Below, piece by piece: positions 1 to 9,081 of a stretch of DNA of 64,000 nucleotides. Below the pieces are notes generated by a model. It was not told the origin of the DNA. It was given only the letters and a program-made list of their open reading frames with translations, and did no database searches. Each line of letters starts with the position of its first letter. Positions within the stretch are counted from its first letter, which is position 1. Source of the DNA: CAVPWP01 sp963709395 (GTDB lineage Bacteria; Pseudomonadota; Alphaproteobacteria; Rhodobacterales; Rhodobacteraceae). The position numbers and the translations under genes are program-made. Location of the stretch: contig CAVPWP010000015.1 of assembly GCA_963709395.1 (NCBI GenBank), positions 34,298 through 98,297 of the forward strand, read 5' to 3'.

Positions 1-51
1 GGCGTTTTCGACCGATCGCGTTTCGACGATGCCACAGACCCGGGGCGTGCT

Positions 52-744
52 TTGGCTCAATTGGACCATTTCATCGGTGCTACGGAGGATCGCCTCGGGA
101 TATTGGCTCGGGCGGGCTGGCTGTCGCGGCAGCCGTGCGACCTGCAACAGATCGTCGCCCGGATCGGACGCTGGCGCCGCTTCGACGCGGGAGAGGTGAT
201 CTATCTTGCCGGCGACGAACCCGACGGTCTTTACGGCCTGGCAGAGGGGGTGCTTGAAATCTCCTTTCCGCTGGTGGGCGATGAGCCTGTGGCGATCCAT
301 CGCGCCGAGACCGGCTTCTGGATCGGAGAGGCAGCGATTCTGGCGGGTCAGATGCGGATGGTCAGCCTGACCGCCGTGACCGAGTGTCTTGTCTTCTTCG
401 TCCGCGCGGCGAAAGTCCGCCGGGTGATCAATGACGCCCCGCAGCACCTCAGATCATTCTGCGAACTGACGTTCGTGAATCAGGAGGCAACGATCGGCCT
501 GCTGGCAGAGGCGTTGTCGCTGTCGCCCCGTGCCCGGGTTGCGCGCCTTCTTCTGCGGCTTGCCGATGACGCCGGTTCGGTGCAGGGCAGCCAGGAAGAT
601 CTTGGCCGTGTCCTTGGCATGACCCGGTCGAGCATGCGTCGCGCGGTGTCGAACCTGACCGAGATCGGCGCGATCCGCAGCGGCTACGGAAAGATCGCGA
701 TCACCGATCAAGGACTTCTTCAGAGTCTCACGAGAGAGGCCTGA
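52..744 (+). CDS. Crp/Fnr-family transcriptional regulator
   Basis: Cytoplasmic DNA-binding regulator of about 230 residues. The N-terminal two thirds is a cyclic-nucleotide-binding-type jelly roll (GEVIYLAGDEPDGLYGLAEG is the characteristic turn), and the C-terminal third is a Crp-type winged helix (EDLGRVLGMTRSSMRRAVSNL). No Fnr-type cysteine cluster is visible at the N-terminus, so an Fe-S oxygen sensor is unlikely; the ligand cannot be told. The start given is a TTG codon and is uncertain because only 51 bases precede it. The gene stands alone before a repeat-containing region, so its targets cannot be inferred from context. Confidence 0.85.
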   Translation: MAQLDHFIGATEDRLGILARAGWLSRQPCDLQQIVARIGRWRRFDAGEVIYLAGDEPDGLYGLAEGVLEISFPLVGDEPVAIHRAETGFWIGEAAILAGQMRMVSLTAVTECLVFFVRAAKVRRVINDAPQHLRSFCELTFVNQEATIGLLAEALSLSPRARVARLLLRLADDAGSVQGSQEDLGRVLGMTRSSMRRAVSNLTEIGAIRSGYGKIAITDQGLLQSLTREA

Positions 745-1081
745 CATCCCCGTCTGTGCCGGGGATGGAGCGGGGGCGGGTCACTCGACCTGCGATGGTG
801 CGCTGTCCGCGGGCCAACCGCAGTGAAGCGCGGTGCTTCCGGGAACGAAACGGGCCAAACATCCGAGGGATATGAACGCGACGGAGGACGGGACTTGCCG
901 TTCAGTCGCCTGGTTTTGATAGCCGCCCGGAGGGGTGTGCCACTACCTTGAGAAAAGCTCGAAAAACAAGGACGATGTGGACCCCGGTGGCGGAGAAGAC
1001 GTCTCAAAGATATCAATGGATTCGAATGAAGATGGACCACGGCGCGGAGACGGGGCAGGGGCCATGTCTTCCGGATACCCC

Positions 1082-1103
1082 GGGGCGCGACTTCTCGCGC
1101 CCC
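1082..1103 (-). terminator. hairpin downstream of the 125-residue gene, copy A
   Basis: Perfect 9-bp stem (ggggcgcga / tcgcgcccc) with a 4-base loop, ten bases past the stop codon of the minus-strand gene. It is conserved in repeat copy B. There is no T-run after it, so it may be a stabilising hairpin rather than a classical intrinsic terminator. Confidence 0.55.
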
Positions 1104-1113
1104 AAGACCGTCT

Positions 1114-1491
1114 TCATGAAAGGCTAACGTCGGCGGCGCATAGGTCCGCGGCGAGATCCGAGAGACGCGCCCCGTACCACGTCAGAGTGGCGTAAGGATC
1201 GCCGACGGTGGACGTGGTCGTCGCCACCTCATCGAGCTCGGCGACGCGGACATCGGCGAGCGCGTCCCGGAGTGCGGAGACGGCATATGCCGCCCATTCC
1301 GCGTTCGGTGCGGCACCCGTGACTGCGGCGATCGCCTCGTCGATGGCCTTGACGAGATCCTCTTGGCCGATCGCCTCGACGAGGCGCGAGAGTCCGATCG
1401 CGTGGTGGTCGAAGAACGCGATCGCCCGGGTGAGCGGCGCGCTGATGGTCCCGACCGGCACGCGCACCGGTCGAAGCTGAACATGTCCCAT
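1114..1491 (-). CDS. uncharacterised 125-residue protein, repeat-borne paralogue A
   Basis: I do not recognise the family. The product is soluble and Ala/Asp-rich, probably mostly helical, with no signal peptide or membrane segment, and ends AADVSLS. The start is well supported: GGAGG lies 7 bases before the ATG. A paralogue at 38673-39050 differs at about 20 of 125 positions by eye with no frame disruption. Most changes avoid the C-terminal motif ATLTWYGARLSDLAA, which suggests selection on the protein. Gene, ribosome-binding site and hairpin are duplicated together, like a small mobile cassette. Function unknown. Confidence 0.7.
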   Translation of the reverse strand: MGHVQLRPVRVPVGTISAPLTRAIAFFDHHAIGLSRLVEAIGQEDLVKAIDEAIAAVTGAAPNAEWAAYAVSALRDALADVRVAELDEVATTTSTVGDPYATLTWYGARLSDLAADLCAADVSLS

Positions 1492-1509
1492 TTTGAGACC
1501 TCCGGACGA

Positions 1510-1761
1510 TCAGCTCATGACCCCATGGTCGCGATTGTTGCGGCTGTCGTCCTCAAGAAGGGGCAGCACCCGTTCTGCCCGGCACCTGTTCCGGGGGCAT
1601 CTTGTCGTATCCTTGGCGGCGGTACTCGTCAGCCCTGAGCGATAACGCAGCAAGATGGCCAAGGGGAGTGCGACAATCGTCAGCACGACGAGGTAGGAGA
1701 ACGGAAAAACGGGCGCCGAGACTCCGGCATAGAGGTCGGCTGTTTCGGTCCCTTCCAGCAT
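1510..1761 (-). CDS. small single-pass membrane protein
   Basis: 83 residues. A run of G/A (ggaaggggggagcgg) immediately before the ATG at 1761 supports this start over one 14 codons upstream. One transmembrane helix is visible (VFPFSYLVVLTIVALPLAIL, about residues 18-37), followed by a short basic tail. The last 24 or so codons, from about 1581 to 1510, lie inside repeat copy A, so the present C-terminus appears to be donated by the inserted repeat and the original tail was probably replaced. It is encoded on the same strand as the AraC gene at 1876-2886, about 115 bases downstream. Function unknown. Confidence 0.5.
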   Translation of the reverse strand: MLEGTETADLYAGVSAPVFPFSYLVVLTIVALPLAILLRYRSGLTSTAAKDTTRCPRNRCRAERVLPLLEDDSRNNRDHGVMS

Positions 1762-1875
1762 CCGCTCCCCCCTTCCCGGATATACTTCGCCGCCTCGCAC
1801 CATATTCCCGGGCCGTGGCAGTGGCGACTGATGTCGATCAAGTTCGACCTGTCCGACAGTACCGAACGAAACCGG

Positions 1876-2886
1876 TCAGGATCCTCTCGTCCGGAAGGCA
1901 TGCGGCGTAAGCCCGGTCCATCCGCGAAACGCCCGAATGAAGCTCTTGGGCTCGTCGTAGCCGAGGGACGCCGCGATCACAGCGGTATCGAGATCGGACT
2001 CGGCGAGGAGTGTCCGGGCACGGGCTTCGATGAAGCGTGCCTTGACCTCCCGGAACGAGGTTCCCTCCTCTTTCAGCCATCGTTGCAGGGTGCGCCGACC
2101 GACAGAGAGCCTCATCGCGACGCTTTCTTCGGACATGTCCCCGAGCACGAACTGCGTCCGCAGCACGTAGTCGACTTCCTCGATCGTCGAGCGCGGCGCT
2201 TCCACGCCCATCAGCGCCGGGAGGTCTGTGAACGCAACCACCTGATGGACCGACGGTGGACCCGGGTTGGGCGCATGGAGGTCGCTCAAGGGAATGGCGA
2301 GGGCCGGCATGTCGCCTCCCGACCGCAGGGGTGCGCCGAGCGCGTCCTCCAGGTAGCCGGCTCCGGCGGCCTGCACGGCCGTGATCTCGGCCCAGGCCGG
2401 CTTCCAGTCCTTGCCAAGGAAGTGCCGGATAACCTGGCCGATCATGAACAGCGTGGCGTCGTCCAGATGGCGGTGGCCAATGACAGAATGCAGCCCGGAC
2501 CTGCGGCCGACGATCAGGTGGCCCTCGTGTTTGCGCAGGACGATCCGCGAGCCGGAATGGATGAAAGAGAGCGCCCGCTTGCCCCGGGCAAGCGCCGAGC
2601 CGAGGTCCTTTGCTCCGAGGACGTAGCGCGCATAGGCGTCATAGATGCCGTAGTCGAGATGCTGCGCGAGCTGCGCGCCGATGTTGGCGTCGCCGATCGC
2701 CCGCGCGACATGCTCCACGACGCGCGCCTCGAGCCGGTAGGGCAGGAAGCCCGTGGTCTCCAGCACGGCTGTCCGGGTCAGTCCGGCCTCGCGGAGCGCG
2801 CGATCGACGATGGCAGGCGACGCCGCGCGGTCGAGGAGTTCGATCGCATGGGCAAACTCGACGTTGTTCACCATCGGGACAGGCAT
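1876..2886 (-). CDS. AraC-family transcriptional regulator with arabinose-binding-like N-terminal domain
   Basis: 336 residues. Residues 1-230 match the large N-terminal domain seen in OruR/ArgR-like AraC proteins, and residues 235-330 carry the double helix-turn-helix (LSVGRRTLQRWLKEEGTSFR, then IAASLGYDEPKSFIRAFRGW and LTPHAFR). It is transcribed away from the glycine-zipper lipoprotein and DUF3604 genes and is a plausible activator of that operon; this is inferred from position. The start at 2886 lacks a clear Shine-Dalgarno; a second ATG lies four codons in. Confidence 0.88.
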   Translation of the reverse strand: MPVPMVNNVEFAHAIELLDRAASPAIVDRALREAGLTRTAVLETTGFLPYRLEARVVEHVARAIGDANIGAQLAQHLDYGIYDAYARYVLGAKDLGSALARGKRALSFIHSGSRIVLRKHEGHLIVGRRSGLHSVIGHRHLDDATLFMIGQVIRHFLGKDWKPAWAEITAVQAAGAGYLEDALGAPLRSGGDMPALAIPLSDLHAPNPGPPSVHQVVAFTDLPALMGVEAPRSTIEEVDYVLRTQFVLGDMSEESVAMRLSVGRRTLQRWLKEEGTSFREVKARFIEARARTLLAESDLDTAVIAASLGYDEPKSFIRAFRGWTGLTPHAFRTRGS

Positions 2887-3039
2887 ATCGCACTTTGTCG
2901 CAAAATGATCCCGCGCGCCATGCTAATCGACATTCATGCAGGTTGAGACATGCACTTCGATGGTTTTGCGGGCGAAAGTTGCTGCTGTGATCGTCCCGAA
3001 TCCTCTCGAGAGTTGCATCTCACGGCAACGGGGGGCCTC

Positions 3040-3249
3040 GTGTCACGGACGATTATTGTGGGAATCCTTTCCGGATTTCTGGCGGCAGTTTCGGGTTGCA
3101 CTGACAATCAGGGAATCAACGCCGCGACGGGCGGACTCGCCGGTGCGGCCGTCGGCAGTCAGATCGGACAGGGTTCGGGCAGAACGGCTGCGACGCTTGC
3201 AGGAGCCGCGATCGGGACGGCGGTCGGTGCCAATGCGCCGACGAACTGA
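3040..3249 (+). CDS. small glycine-zipper lipoprotein
   Basis: About 69 residues from a GTG start that follows a G-rich Shine-Dalgarno (cggggggcctc). An upstream in-frame ATG at 2950 would add 30 residues ahead of the signal sequence and is less likely. The signal peptide ends in lipobox VSGC, and the mature protein is a short glycine zipper (GGLAGAAVGSQIGQGSG, AGAAIGTAVGA) as in Rick_17kDa/OmpA-like 2TM outer-membrane lipoproteins. It leads the DUF3604 block and may help anchor or stabilise envelope proteins, but that role is inference. Confidence 0.7.
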   Translation: MSRTIIVGILSGFLAAVSGCTDNQGINAATGGLAGAAVGSQIGQGSGRTAATLAGAAIGTAVGANAPTN

Positions 3250-3387
3250 GTCAGTTCGTATCCCTGTGAGTGACCTGACTTGCCCGCATCGGCGTTTGGA
3301 CGTGAACGATGCCAGGACGCTGAAGTCGTCAGCAGGTCAAGTTCTATGGCTCAAAGCGACGCTGTTTCGATGCATAAGGGCACGCTC

Positions 3388-3627
3388 ATGAGACGCCATA
3401 CCGCAGTCAGTCTTCCCGCTGGGTTGAGCGCGAGCGCTGATGCCGCTCAGGGCTACGTCGGCGACGTGGCGATCGAGGAGGACGACGTGGAGCTTCGCGA
3501 ACGGCACTACTCGCCCTTCCTTGGCCGGTCCCACTCGAACCGGACAGATGATGTCGATGCCGGGAAGGTCCGCTCCGTTGCGGACAGTGCCGCCGATCGG
3601 CGTCAAGTGATCACCAGAAGATGGTAA
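3388..3627 (+). pseudogene. possible degenerate 5' remnant of a DUF3604 gene
   Basis: A 79-codon frame beginning MRRHTAVSLPAGLSA. It contains GYVGDVAIEEDDVELRERHY followed by SPFLGR, which resembles the mature N-terminus of DUF3604 proteins just before their GDTHLHT motif (compare SPYLQHDYPDQVLFGDTHLH in the next gene). Here that motif is absent: after SPFLGRSHSNR the frame runs DDVDAGKVRS and soon stops. I infer a truncated third DUF3604 copy. It could also be a chance or unrelated small frame. Confidence 0.35.
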
Positions 3628-3662
3628 CATCAATGAAGCACCATTTCCGAGAGGGGGATTCG

Positions 3663-5580
3663 ATGAGAACAGCTCAATTCTTGGCTGGCATTGCAGCCTG
3701 CACGCTCACCTATTCAGGGTCATCCAACGCGCAGGAGCTTGTCGGCATGGCGCCCGACCCGGACGTCGAGTACTCGCCCTACCTGCAGCACGACTATCCC
3801 GATCAGGTGCTCTTCGGCGACACGCACCTGCACACCGCCTATTCCGCCGATGCAGGGTTCATGGGAGCGACCACGACGCCGGACGACGCCTACCGCTTCG
3901 CCAAGGGCGAAACGGTGATCTCCTCGAACGGAATCCCTGCGCGGCTGGCCCGGCCACTCGACTTTCTCGTCGTCGCCGACCACGCCGAGAACCTCGGGCT
4001 CGCCATCGCGCTCGACGAACGAAGCGCCTTGCTGGAGGGGAACGAGTGGGCCGCCGGCCTCGCCGAGATCTTTGCGCCGCGCACCCCCGCCGCGATGGGC
4101 GAAGCCTATATCTACTGGACCGGCGGCTTCAGTGAGGAGGGCCCGGACGGCGACCCGTTGGCCGGCACCGGACTCGAAGCGTCGATGTGGCAGCGCATCA
4201 CGGAGGCGGCCGAGCGTCACTACGCACCGGGCGCCTTTACCGCTTTCATCGGCTACGAATGGACATCGGGCCCAGGCGGAAACAACCTGCACCGCAACGT
4301 GATCTTCCGGGACGGCAAGGATCTGGCCGATCAGGTCGTGCCATTCTCCGCCTACGACAGCGAGGACCCGGAGGATCTCTGGGACTGGATGGAGCGCTAC
4401 GAAACCGAGACCGGCGGTCAGGTGCTGGCGATCCCGCACAACGGCAATCTCTCGAATGGCCTGATGTTCGATGACGTGACCATGGCCGGCGAGCCCCTCT
4501 CGGCAGACTACGCCATGCGCCGCATGCGCTGGGAGCCGGTCTACGAGGTCACCCAGATGAAGGGCGACGGCGAGGCGCACCCGATGCTCTCGCCCGACGA
4601 CGCATTCGCTGACTACGGGACCTGGGACGTGGGCAGCTTCGGGGCCGAGCTCAAGACACCCGAGATGCTGCCCAGGGAATACGCGCGCGAGGCCCTGAAG
4701 CGCGGCCTGGCCTATGACGCGGAGCTGGGCGTCAACCCGTTCAAGTTCGGCATGGTCGGCTCGACGGATTCGCATACGGGCCTCTCCACCACGACCGAGG
4801 ACAACTTTTTCGGAAAGATCACGCTCACGGAGCCGACGGCCGATCCGATCCGCTTCGAGGAACTGGTCACCGGCCGGGCGACGCCGGCCGATCCGACCGA
4901 CGACATCGACCACGCGCAGGTGCTCGCCTCCGGCCTCGCCGCCGTTTGGGCGAAGGAGAACACCCGCGAGGCGATCTGGGATGCGCTGTCCCGCAAGGAG
5001 GTCTATGCCACGACAGGGACACGCCTGCGCGTGCGCGTCTTCGCAGGGACGTCTTTCTCGGAGGATGACCTCGCTACGGTCGGATTTCGCCGCCCATGGC
5101 TACGCAAACGGTGTCCCGATGGGCGGGGATCTGACGGGCTTCGGCAGCGACGACGCGCCCGGCCTCCTCATCCGCGCCCTGCGCGATCCCGACGGCGCCA
5201 ATCTCGACCGCGTGCAGGTGATCAAGGGCTGGGTCGACGCCGAAGGGGAGACGCAGGAGCGGGTCTACGACGTGGCCTGCGCGGATGATCGGCAGATCAT
5301 TGAGGGCACCTGTGACGGTGCAGTGGGCAATACGGTGGACGTCGCCAGCGCAACCTTCACCAATGCGATCGGAGACCCTTTCCTCGAGACCTATTGGCGG
5401 GATCCGGATTTCGATCCGTCGCAGCGCGCCTTCTACTACGTGCGCGTCCTCGAGATCCCGACGCCGCGCTGGACGACCTACGATGCCGCCTTCTTCGGGG
5501 TTGACCTGCCGGACTCCGTGTCGCCAACCCATCAGGAGCGCGCCTACACCTCGCCCATCTGGTACACGCCGGAGGGCTGA
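3663..5580 (+). pseudogene. exported DUF3604 protein, broken by a one-base frameshift
   Basis: Envelope protein of the DUF3604 family, whose motifs match PHP-type metal-dependent hydrolases: GDTHLHT (His55, His57), VVADHAE (Asp106, His107), IPHNGN and GSTDSHT. The start is fixed by gagaggggg ahead of ATG 3663 and is followed by a signal peptide ending near SNAQE. The reading frame shifts by +1 near 5070-5083: before it the protein reads YATTGTRLRVRVF and EDDLA, after it SDFAAHGYANGVPMGGDL continues the family sequence to WYTPEG. Removing one base gives 638 residues, close to the 642 of the intact neighbour. Either a sequencing indel or a recent pseudogene. Substrate unknown. Confidence 0.85.
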
Positions 5581-5582
5581 TC

Positions 5583-5597
5583 CCCGTCAATGACGGG
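5583..5597 (+). terminator. short GC hairpin between the two DUF3604 genes
   Basis: cccgtca/tgacggg inverted repeat immediately after the stop codon, with no T-run and a very tight loop. It may be an mRNA processing or stability element in the operon. Weak evidence. Confidence 0.25.
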
Positions 5598-5659
5598 CCG
5601 CTCGAAGGATCATGAAATCGGCGGCCTGCCACTGGATCATTTCTAACGGAGGAATAGCC

Positions 5660-7588
5660 ATGATACGATCAGCCCTCGTGGCCCTCGCGGCCTCGACCGC
5701 CCTCGCGTCTCCGGCCATGGCGCAATTCATCCCTTCGGAGGAGAGCCTCGAGGGGTTCTTCACCGGCACGACCTATTCGCCCTACGCGCAGCGCGCGTTC
5801 CCCAGCCGGGTGTTCTGGGGCGACACGCATGTGCATACCGAGATTTCGCTTGATGGGGGCATGGCCGGCAACACGCTCGGCCCCGACGAGGCCTACCGCT
5901 TCGCCAAGGGCGAGGAGGTCACCTCGTCCACCGGCCTGCCTGCGAAACTCGGTCGCCCGCTGGACTGGCTGGCCGTGACCGACCATTCCGACATGATGGG
6001 CTTCGCGCCTGATTTCGTGACCGGGGCCCCCGTCATCACGCAGACGGATCAGGGCGGGCGGTGGTTCGAACTTTTCTCGCAGGGCGGAGAGGGCGCGGCC
6101 ACGGCGACGCTCGAAGCGATCGGCAACTTCGCGCAAGGCACACTCGATCCCGTACTGGTGGAAGCCTATTCTCCCGGCGGCGTGGCCTTCGACGATACCT
6201 GGCAGCAGATCATCGATGCCGCCGAGGACAACTACGAGCCTGGCCGCTTCACCACCTTCATCGCCTACGAATGGACGTCGCTCGTATCGGGTAACAACCT
6301 GCACAGGAACGTCATCCTGCGCGACGGCGCGTCCCGCGCCGAGCAGGTCGTGCCCATGGTGACCCAGCCGCCGATCGGCTCGCCAGATCCGCTCGATCTC
6401 TACGCGTGGATGGAGATGTACGAGGAAGAGACCGGCGGGCGCGCCCTTGCGATCGCGCACAACGGAAACATGTCGAACGGGGACATGTTCCCGGTCGATG
6501 CGCAGTACACGGGCCGGCCGCTCGACGAATTCTATGTCGAACAGCGCGCGAAGTGGGAACCGCTCTACGAGGTGACCCAGATGAAGGGCGACGGCGAGAC
6601 GCATCCCTTTCTCTCCCCTGACGACGAGTTCGCCGATTACGAGACCTGGGATGTCGGCAACCTCGACATCTCCGCGCTCAAGACCCCGGACATGCTGTCG
6701 GGAGAGTATGCCCGCGAGGCGCTGAAACAGGGCCTCGGCCTCGAGGCGAAATTCGGGACGAACCCCTACCAGTTCGGCATGGTCGGCTCCACCGATACCC
6801 ATACCTCGCTGTCCACCGCCGAGGAGGAGAACTATTTCGGAAAGGCGCCGATCGAGGAACCATCGCTCACGCGCGCCCTGCATCCCTTCGCCGCAAACGA
6901 CATCGGCGAGTATCCCGGCTGGTCGCTCGCCGCCTCGGGCTACACGGGCGTCTGGGCGACCGAGAACACGCGCGAGGCGATCTGGGACGCCATGGAGCGC
7001 AAGGAGGTCTATGCCACGACCGGCCCGCGCATGATGGTGCGCTTCTTCGGTGGCTGGGAGTTCGACGACAACGACCTGCGCTCGCGCGCGCCCGCCTTCG
7101 CCGGCTACGAGAAAGGCGTGCCGATGGGCGGCGACCTGGACAGCCCGCCCGAGGGGGCCGAGGCGCCGACCTTCATGGTCTACGCCCTGCGCGACCCGGT
7201 CGGCGCGAACCTCGACCGCATCCAGATCGTGAAGGGATGGCGGACGCCGGAGGGCGAGCTGAATGAGCGGGTCTACGACGTTGCCTGGTCCGACGGGCGC
7301 GAACCCGGGGCGGACGGCAAGCTGCCCCCTGTCGGCAACACCGTCGACATCGAAGCGGCGAACTGGACGAACACGATCGGCGCCTCCGAACTCGCCGCCG
7401 TCTGGACCGACCCGGACTTCGATCCCGCCGCACAGGCCTTCTACTACGCCCGCGTCATCGAGATCCCGACGCCGCGCTGGGTGCTCTACGACAAGGTCCG
7501 CCTCGGCGCCGAGATCCCCGAGGAGGCGACGCTCACCGGACAGGAGCGTGCCTATACCTCGCCGATCTGGTACACGCCGGAGGGGTGA
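5660..7588 (+). CDS. exported DUF3604 protein with PHP-type metal site
   Basis: Intact 642-residue paralogue of the preceding gene. taacggaggaatagcc before ATG 5660 is a good ribosome-binding site and excludes the upstream ATG at 5612. A Sec signal peptide ends ASPAMAQF. Metal-ligand motifs are in family order: GDTHVHT (His57, His59), VTDHSD, IAHNGN, and GSTDTHT toward the middle, with PMGGDL and the C-terminal SPIWYTPEG shared with its neighbour. By PHP precedent it should be a metal-dependent phosphoesterase or hydrolase acting in the periplasm, but no DUF3604 substrate is known to me. It is followed by HupE, PPIase and HupE genes on the same strand, suggesting co-expression. Confidence 0.9.
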   Translation: MIRSALVALAASTALASPAMAQFIPSEESLEGFFTGTTYSPYAQRAFPSRVFWGDTHVHTEISLDGGMAGNTLGPDEAYRFAKGEEVTSSTGLPAKLGRPLDWLAVTDHSDMMGFAPDFVTGAPVITQTDQGGRWFELFSQGGEGAATATLEAIGNFAQGTLDPVLVEAYSPGGVAFDDTWQQIIDAAEDNYEPGRFTTFIAYEWTSLVSGNNLHRNVILRDGASRAEQVVPMVTQPPIGSPDPLDLYAWMEMYEEETGGRALAIAHNGNMSNGDMFPVDAQYTGRPLDEFYVEQRAKWEPLYEVTQMKGDGETHPFLSPDDEFADYETWDVGNLDISALKTPDMLSGEYAREALKQGLGLEAKFGTNPYQFGMVGSTDTHTSLSTAEEENYFGKAPIEEPSLTRALHPFAANDIGEYPGWSLAASGYTGVWATENTREAIWDAMERKEVYATTGPRMMVRFFGGWEFDDNDLRSRAPAFAGYEKGVPMGGDLDSPPEGAEAPTFMVYALRDPVGANLDRIQIVKGWRTPEGELNERVYDVAWSDGREPGADGKLPPVGNTVDIEAANWTNTIGASELAAVWTDPDFDPAAQAFYYARVIEIPTPRWVLYDKVRLGAEIPEEATLTGQERAYTSPIWYTPEG

Positions 7589-7643
7589 CGGTAACCTTGA
7601 ACGCATTTACGGAAATTCCGGACCGAAAGTCGGAGGATTAGAC

Positions 7644-8222
7644 ATGACAAGACCTCTTATGGTCCTGGCGACGCTTCTTGCCGCGGGCGCCGCCCATGCA
7701 CACACTGGCGAAGGTGTGGCGGGAGGCCTCACCAGCGGGTTCCTGCACCCCCTTTTCGGGTGGGATCACGTGGTCGCCATGGTCGCGGTGGGCCTATGGG
7801 GTGCGGTGCTGGGCGCACCGGCCCTCTGGCTTCTGCCGGTCGTGTTCCCGGTGGTGATGGCGTTGGGGGGCGCTCTCGGTGTCGCCGGCGTGCCGCTGCC
7901 GGCGGTCGAAGCGGGGATCGCGCTGTCAGGCGTCGTGCTTGGGCTTCTGGTCGCCTTTGCGGTGCCCGCGCCGCTCTGGGTCGCCGCCGTGATCGTCGGC
8001 GCATTTGCCATCTTCCATGGCCATGCGCACGGAACCGAGCTGCCGGCGGCAGCCGACCCCATCGCCTATGCTGTGGGGTTCGTGATCGCCACGGGGCTCC
8101 TGCACCTCGCCGGGATTGCCATCGGGTTGCTCTGGGGCCGGCCAAGGGGTGCCCTCCTCGTCCGCGGCGCGGGAGCGGCAGTCGCCGCTGTCGGCGCCGC
8201 GTTCCTTGTGGGTATTGCGTGA
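7644..8222 (+). CDS. HupE/UreJ-family metal permease
   Basis: 192-residue integral membrane protein. ATG 7644 follows cggagga. A signal-like first helix ends AHAHTGEG, and then the family signature HPLFGWDHVVAM (HPxxGxDHxxxM) precedes about five more helices; His-rich FHGHAHGTE lies near residue 133. HupE and UreJ relatives move nickel or cobalt across the inner membrane. With no hydrogenase or urease here, the metal is probably for the adjacent DUF3604 enzymes (inference). It begins 55 bases after the DUF3604 stop in the same orientation. Confidence 0.85.
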   Translation: MTRPLMVLATLLAAGAAHAHTGEGVAGGLTSGFLHPLFGWDHVVAMVAVGLWGAVLGAPALWLLPVVFPVVMALGGALGVAGVPLPAVEAGIALSGVVLGLLVAFAVPAPLWVAAVIVGAFAIFHGHAHGTELPAAADPIAYAVGFVIATGLLHLAGIAIGLLWGRPRGALLVRGAGAAVAAVGAAFLVGIA

Positions 8223-8247
8223 TGCGCCTGCGCGGAGCGGCGTTGAC

Positions 8248-9081
8248 ATGAAACGGTTCCTTCGCGACCCCCTCGTGCATTTCTTCGTCCTCGGCGCGGC
8301 GGTCTTCGGGCTCTTCGCCCTGTTCGATGACAGCCCGCCGCCGGTGGCGGCGAACGTGCTCGAGGTGACGCAGGACGACGCCCGGCGACTGGTTGCCGAG
8401 TTCGAGGCGACGTGGCGCCGGCCGCCGTCGGTCGAGGAGCTGGACCACATGATCGGGCAGCTGGTGCGCGAAGAGGTCTATGTGCGCGAGGCGCTGGCGC
8501 TCGGGCTCGACAGGGACGACGCGGTGATCCGGCGGCGGCTCCAGACCAAGATGGAGTTCCTCACCGAAAGCGGCGCGGAGGCGGTGCAGCCGGACGATCC
8601 GACGCTCCAGGCGCATCTCGAGGCCAACGCCGATCGCTTCGCCGACCCCCCGCTTGTGGCTTTCGAGCAAATCCTGCTCGACGAGCGGGTCGGGGCCGAG
8701 GATGTGGAACTTGTCGAGGCCCGCCTCAACCGCGGCATCGACCCCGGAGAAGCCGCGCGGCCGACGCTCCTGCCGTCGGTGTTTCGCCTGAGCCCGTTGC
8801 AGGTGGTCGACGGAACCTTCGGGACCGGGTTCTTCGATGAGCTCCGGGCGCTTCCCGTCGGAACCTGGGCCGGGCCGGTCGAGACGTCTCTCGGCCGCCA
8901 TCTCGTGCGCGTGACCGAGCGGTCTGAGGCACGTCTACCTCCCTTGTCCGAGATCCGAGCGCGGGTGGAGCAGGACTGGCGCGCGGAATTCACCGTGCGG
9001 CTGCGCGAGGAACGCTTCGAGGCGCTTCTCGGCCGCTACGAGGTGGTCCGCCCCGATCCGACGGCGGTGCTTTCGCCATGA
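8248..9081 (+). CDS. membrane-anchored parvulin-type peptidyl-prolyl isomerase
   Basis: 277 residues. A single N-terminal transmembrane anchor (FFVLGAAVFGLFALF) is followed by a SurA/PpiD-like helical chaperone region (EELDHMIGQLVREEVYVREA) and a C-terminal parvulin domain (FEQILLDER, then LPVGTWAGPVETSLGRHLVR). The catalytic face is probably periplasmic. The start at 8248 lies 25 bases after the upstream stop, and the end overlaps the next gene by four bases (ATGA). A dedicated folding factor for the exported DUF3604 proteins or permease ectodomain is the natural reading of the context. Confidence 0.85.
   Translation: MKRFLRDPLVHFFVLGAAVFGLFALFDDSPPPVAANVLEVTQDDARRLVAEFEATWRRPPSVEELDHMIGQLVREEVYVREALALGLDRDDAVIRRRLQTKMEFLTESGAEAVQPDDPTLQAHLEANADRFADPPLVAFEQILLDERVGAEDVELVEARLNRGIDPGEAARPTLLPSVFRLSPLQVVDGTFGTGFFDELRALPVGTWAGPVETSLGRHLVRVTERSEARLPPLSEIRARVEQDWRAEFTVRLREERFEALLGRYEVVRPDPTAVLSP

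Larger units (their letters stand above)
919..1580. repeat. 0.66-kb direct repeat, copy A
   Basis: This segment aligns by eye over its whole length with 38477-39141 in the same orientation, with scattered substitutions and small indels. It contains the 125-residue gene on the minus strand, its Shine-Dalgarno and a strong hairpin just after its stop, plus about 160 bases beyond the hairpin ending in a conserved stretch (gatatcaatggatt). Homology begins near 919 and fades near 1581. The rest of the 745-1113 gap holds no gene I can support. Confidence 0.85.

Noticed and set aside
919..1200. Plus-strand frame ending in the repeat as an IS transposase tail
   Set aside because: No DDE or HUH motif; frame not preserved between copies (copy B stops early).
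1831..2946. Plus-strand frame of 371 codons
   Set aside because: Antisense of the AraC gene whose HTH is clear on the minus strand.
5669..7606. Minus-strand frame of 645 codons
   Set aside because: Antisense of the intact DUF3604 gene.
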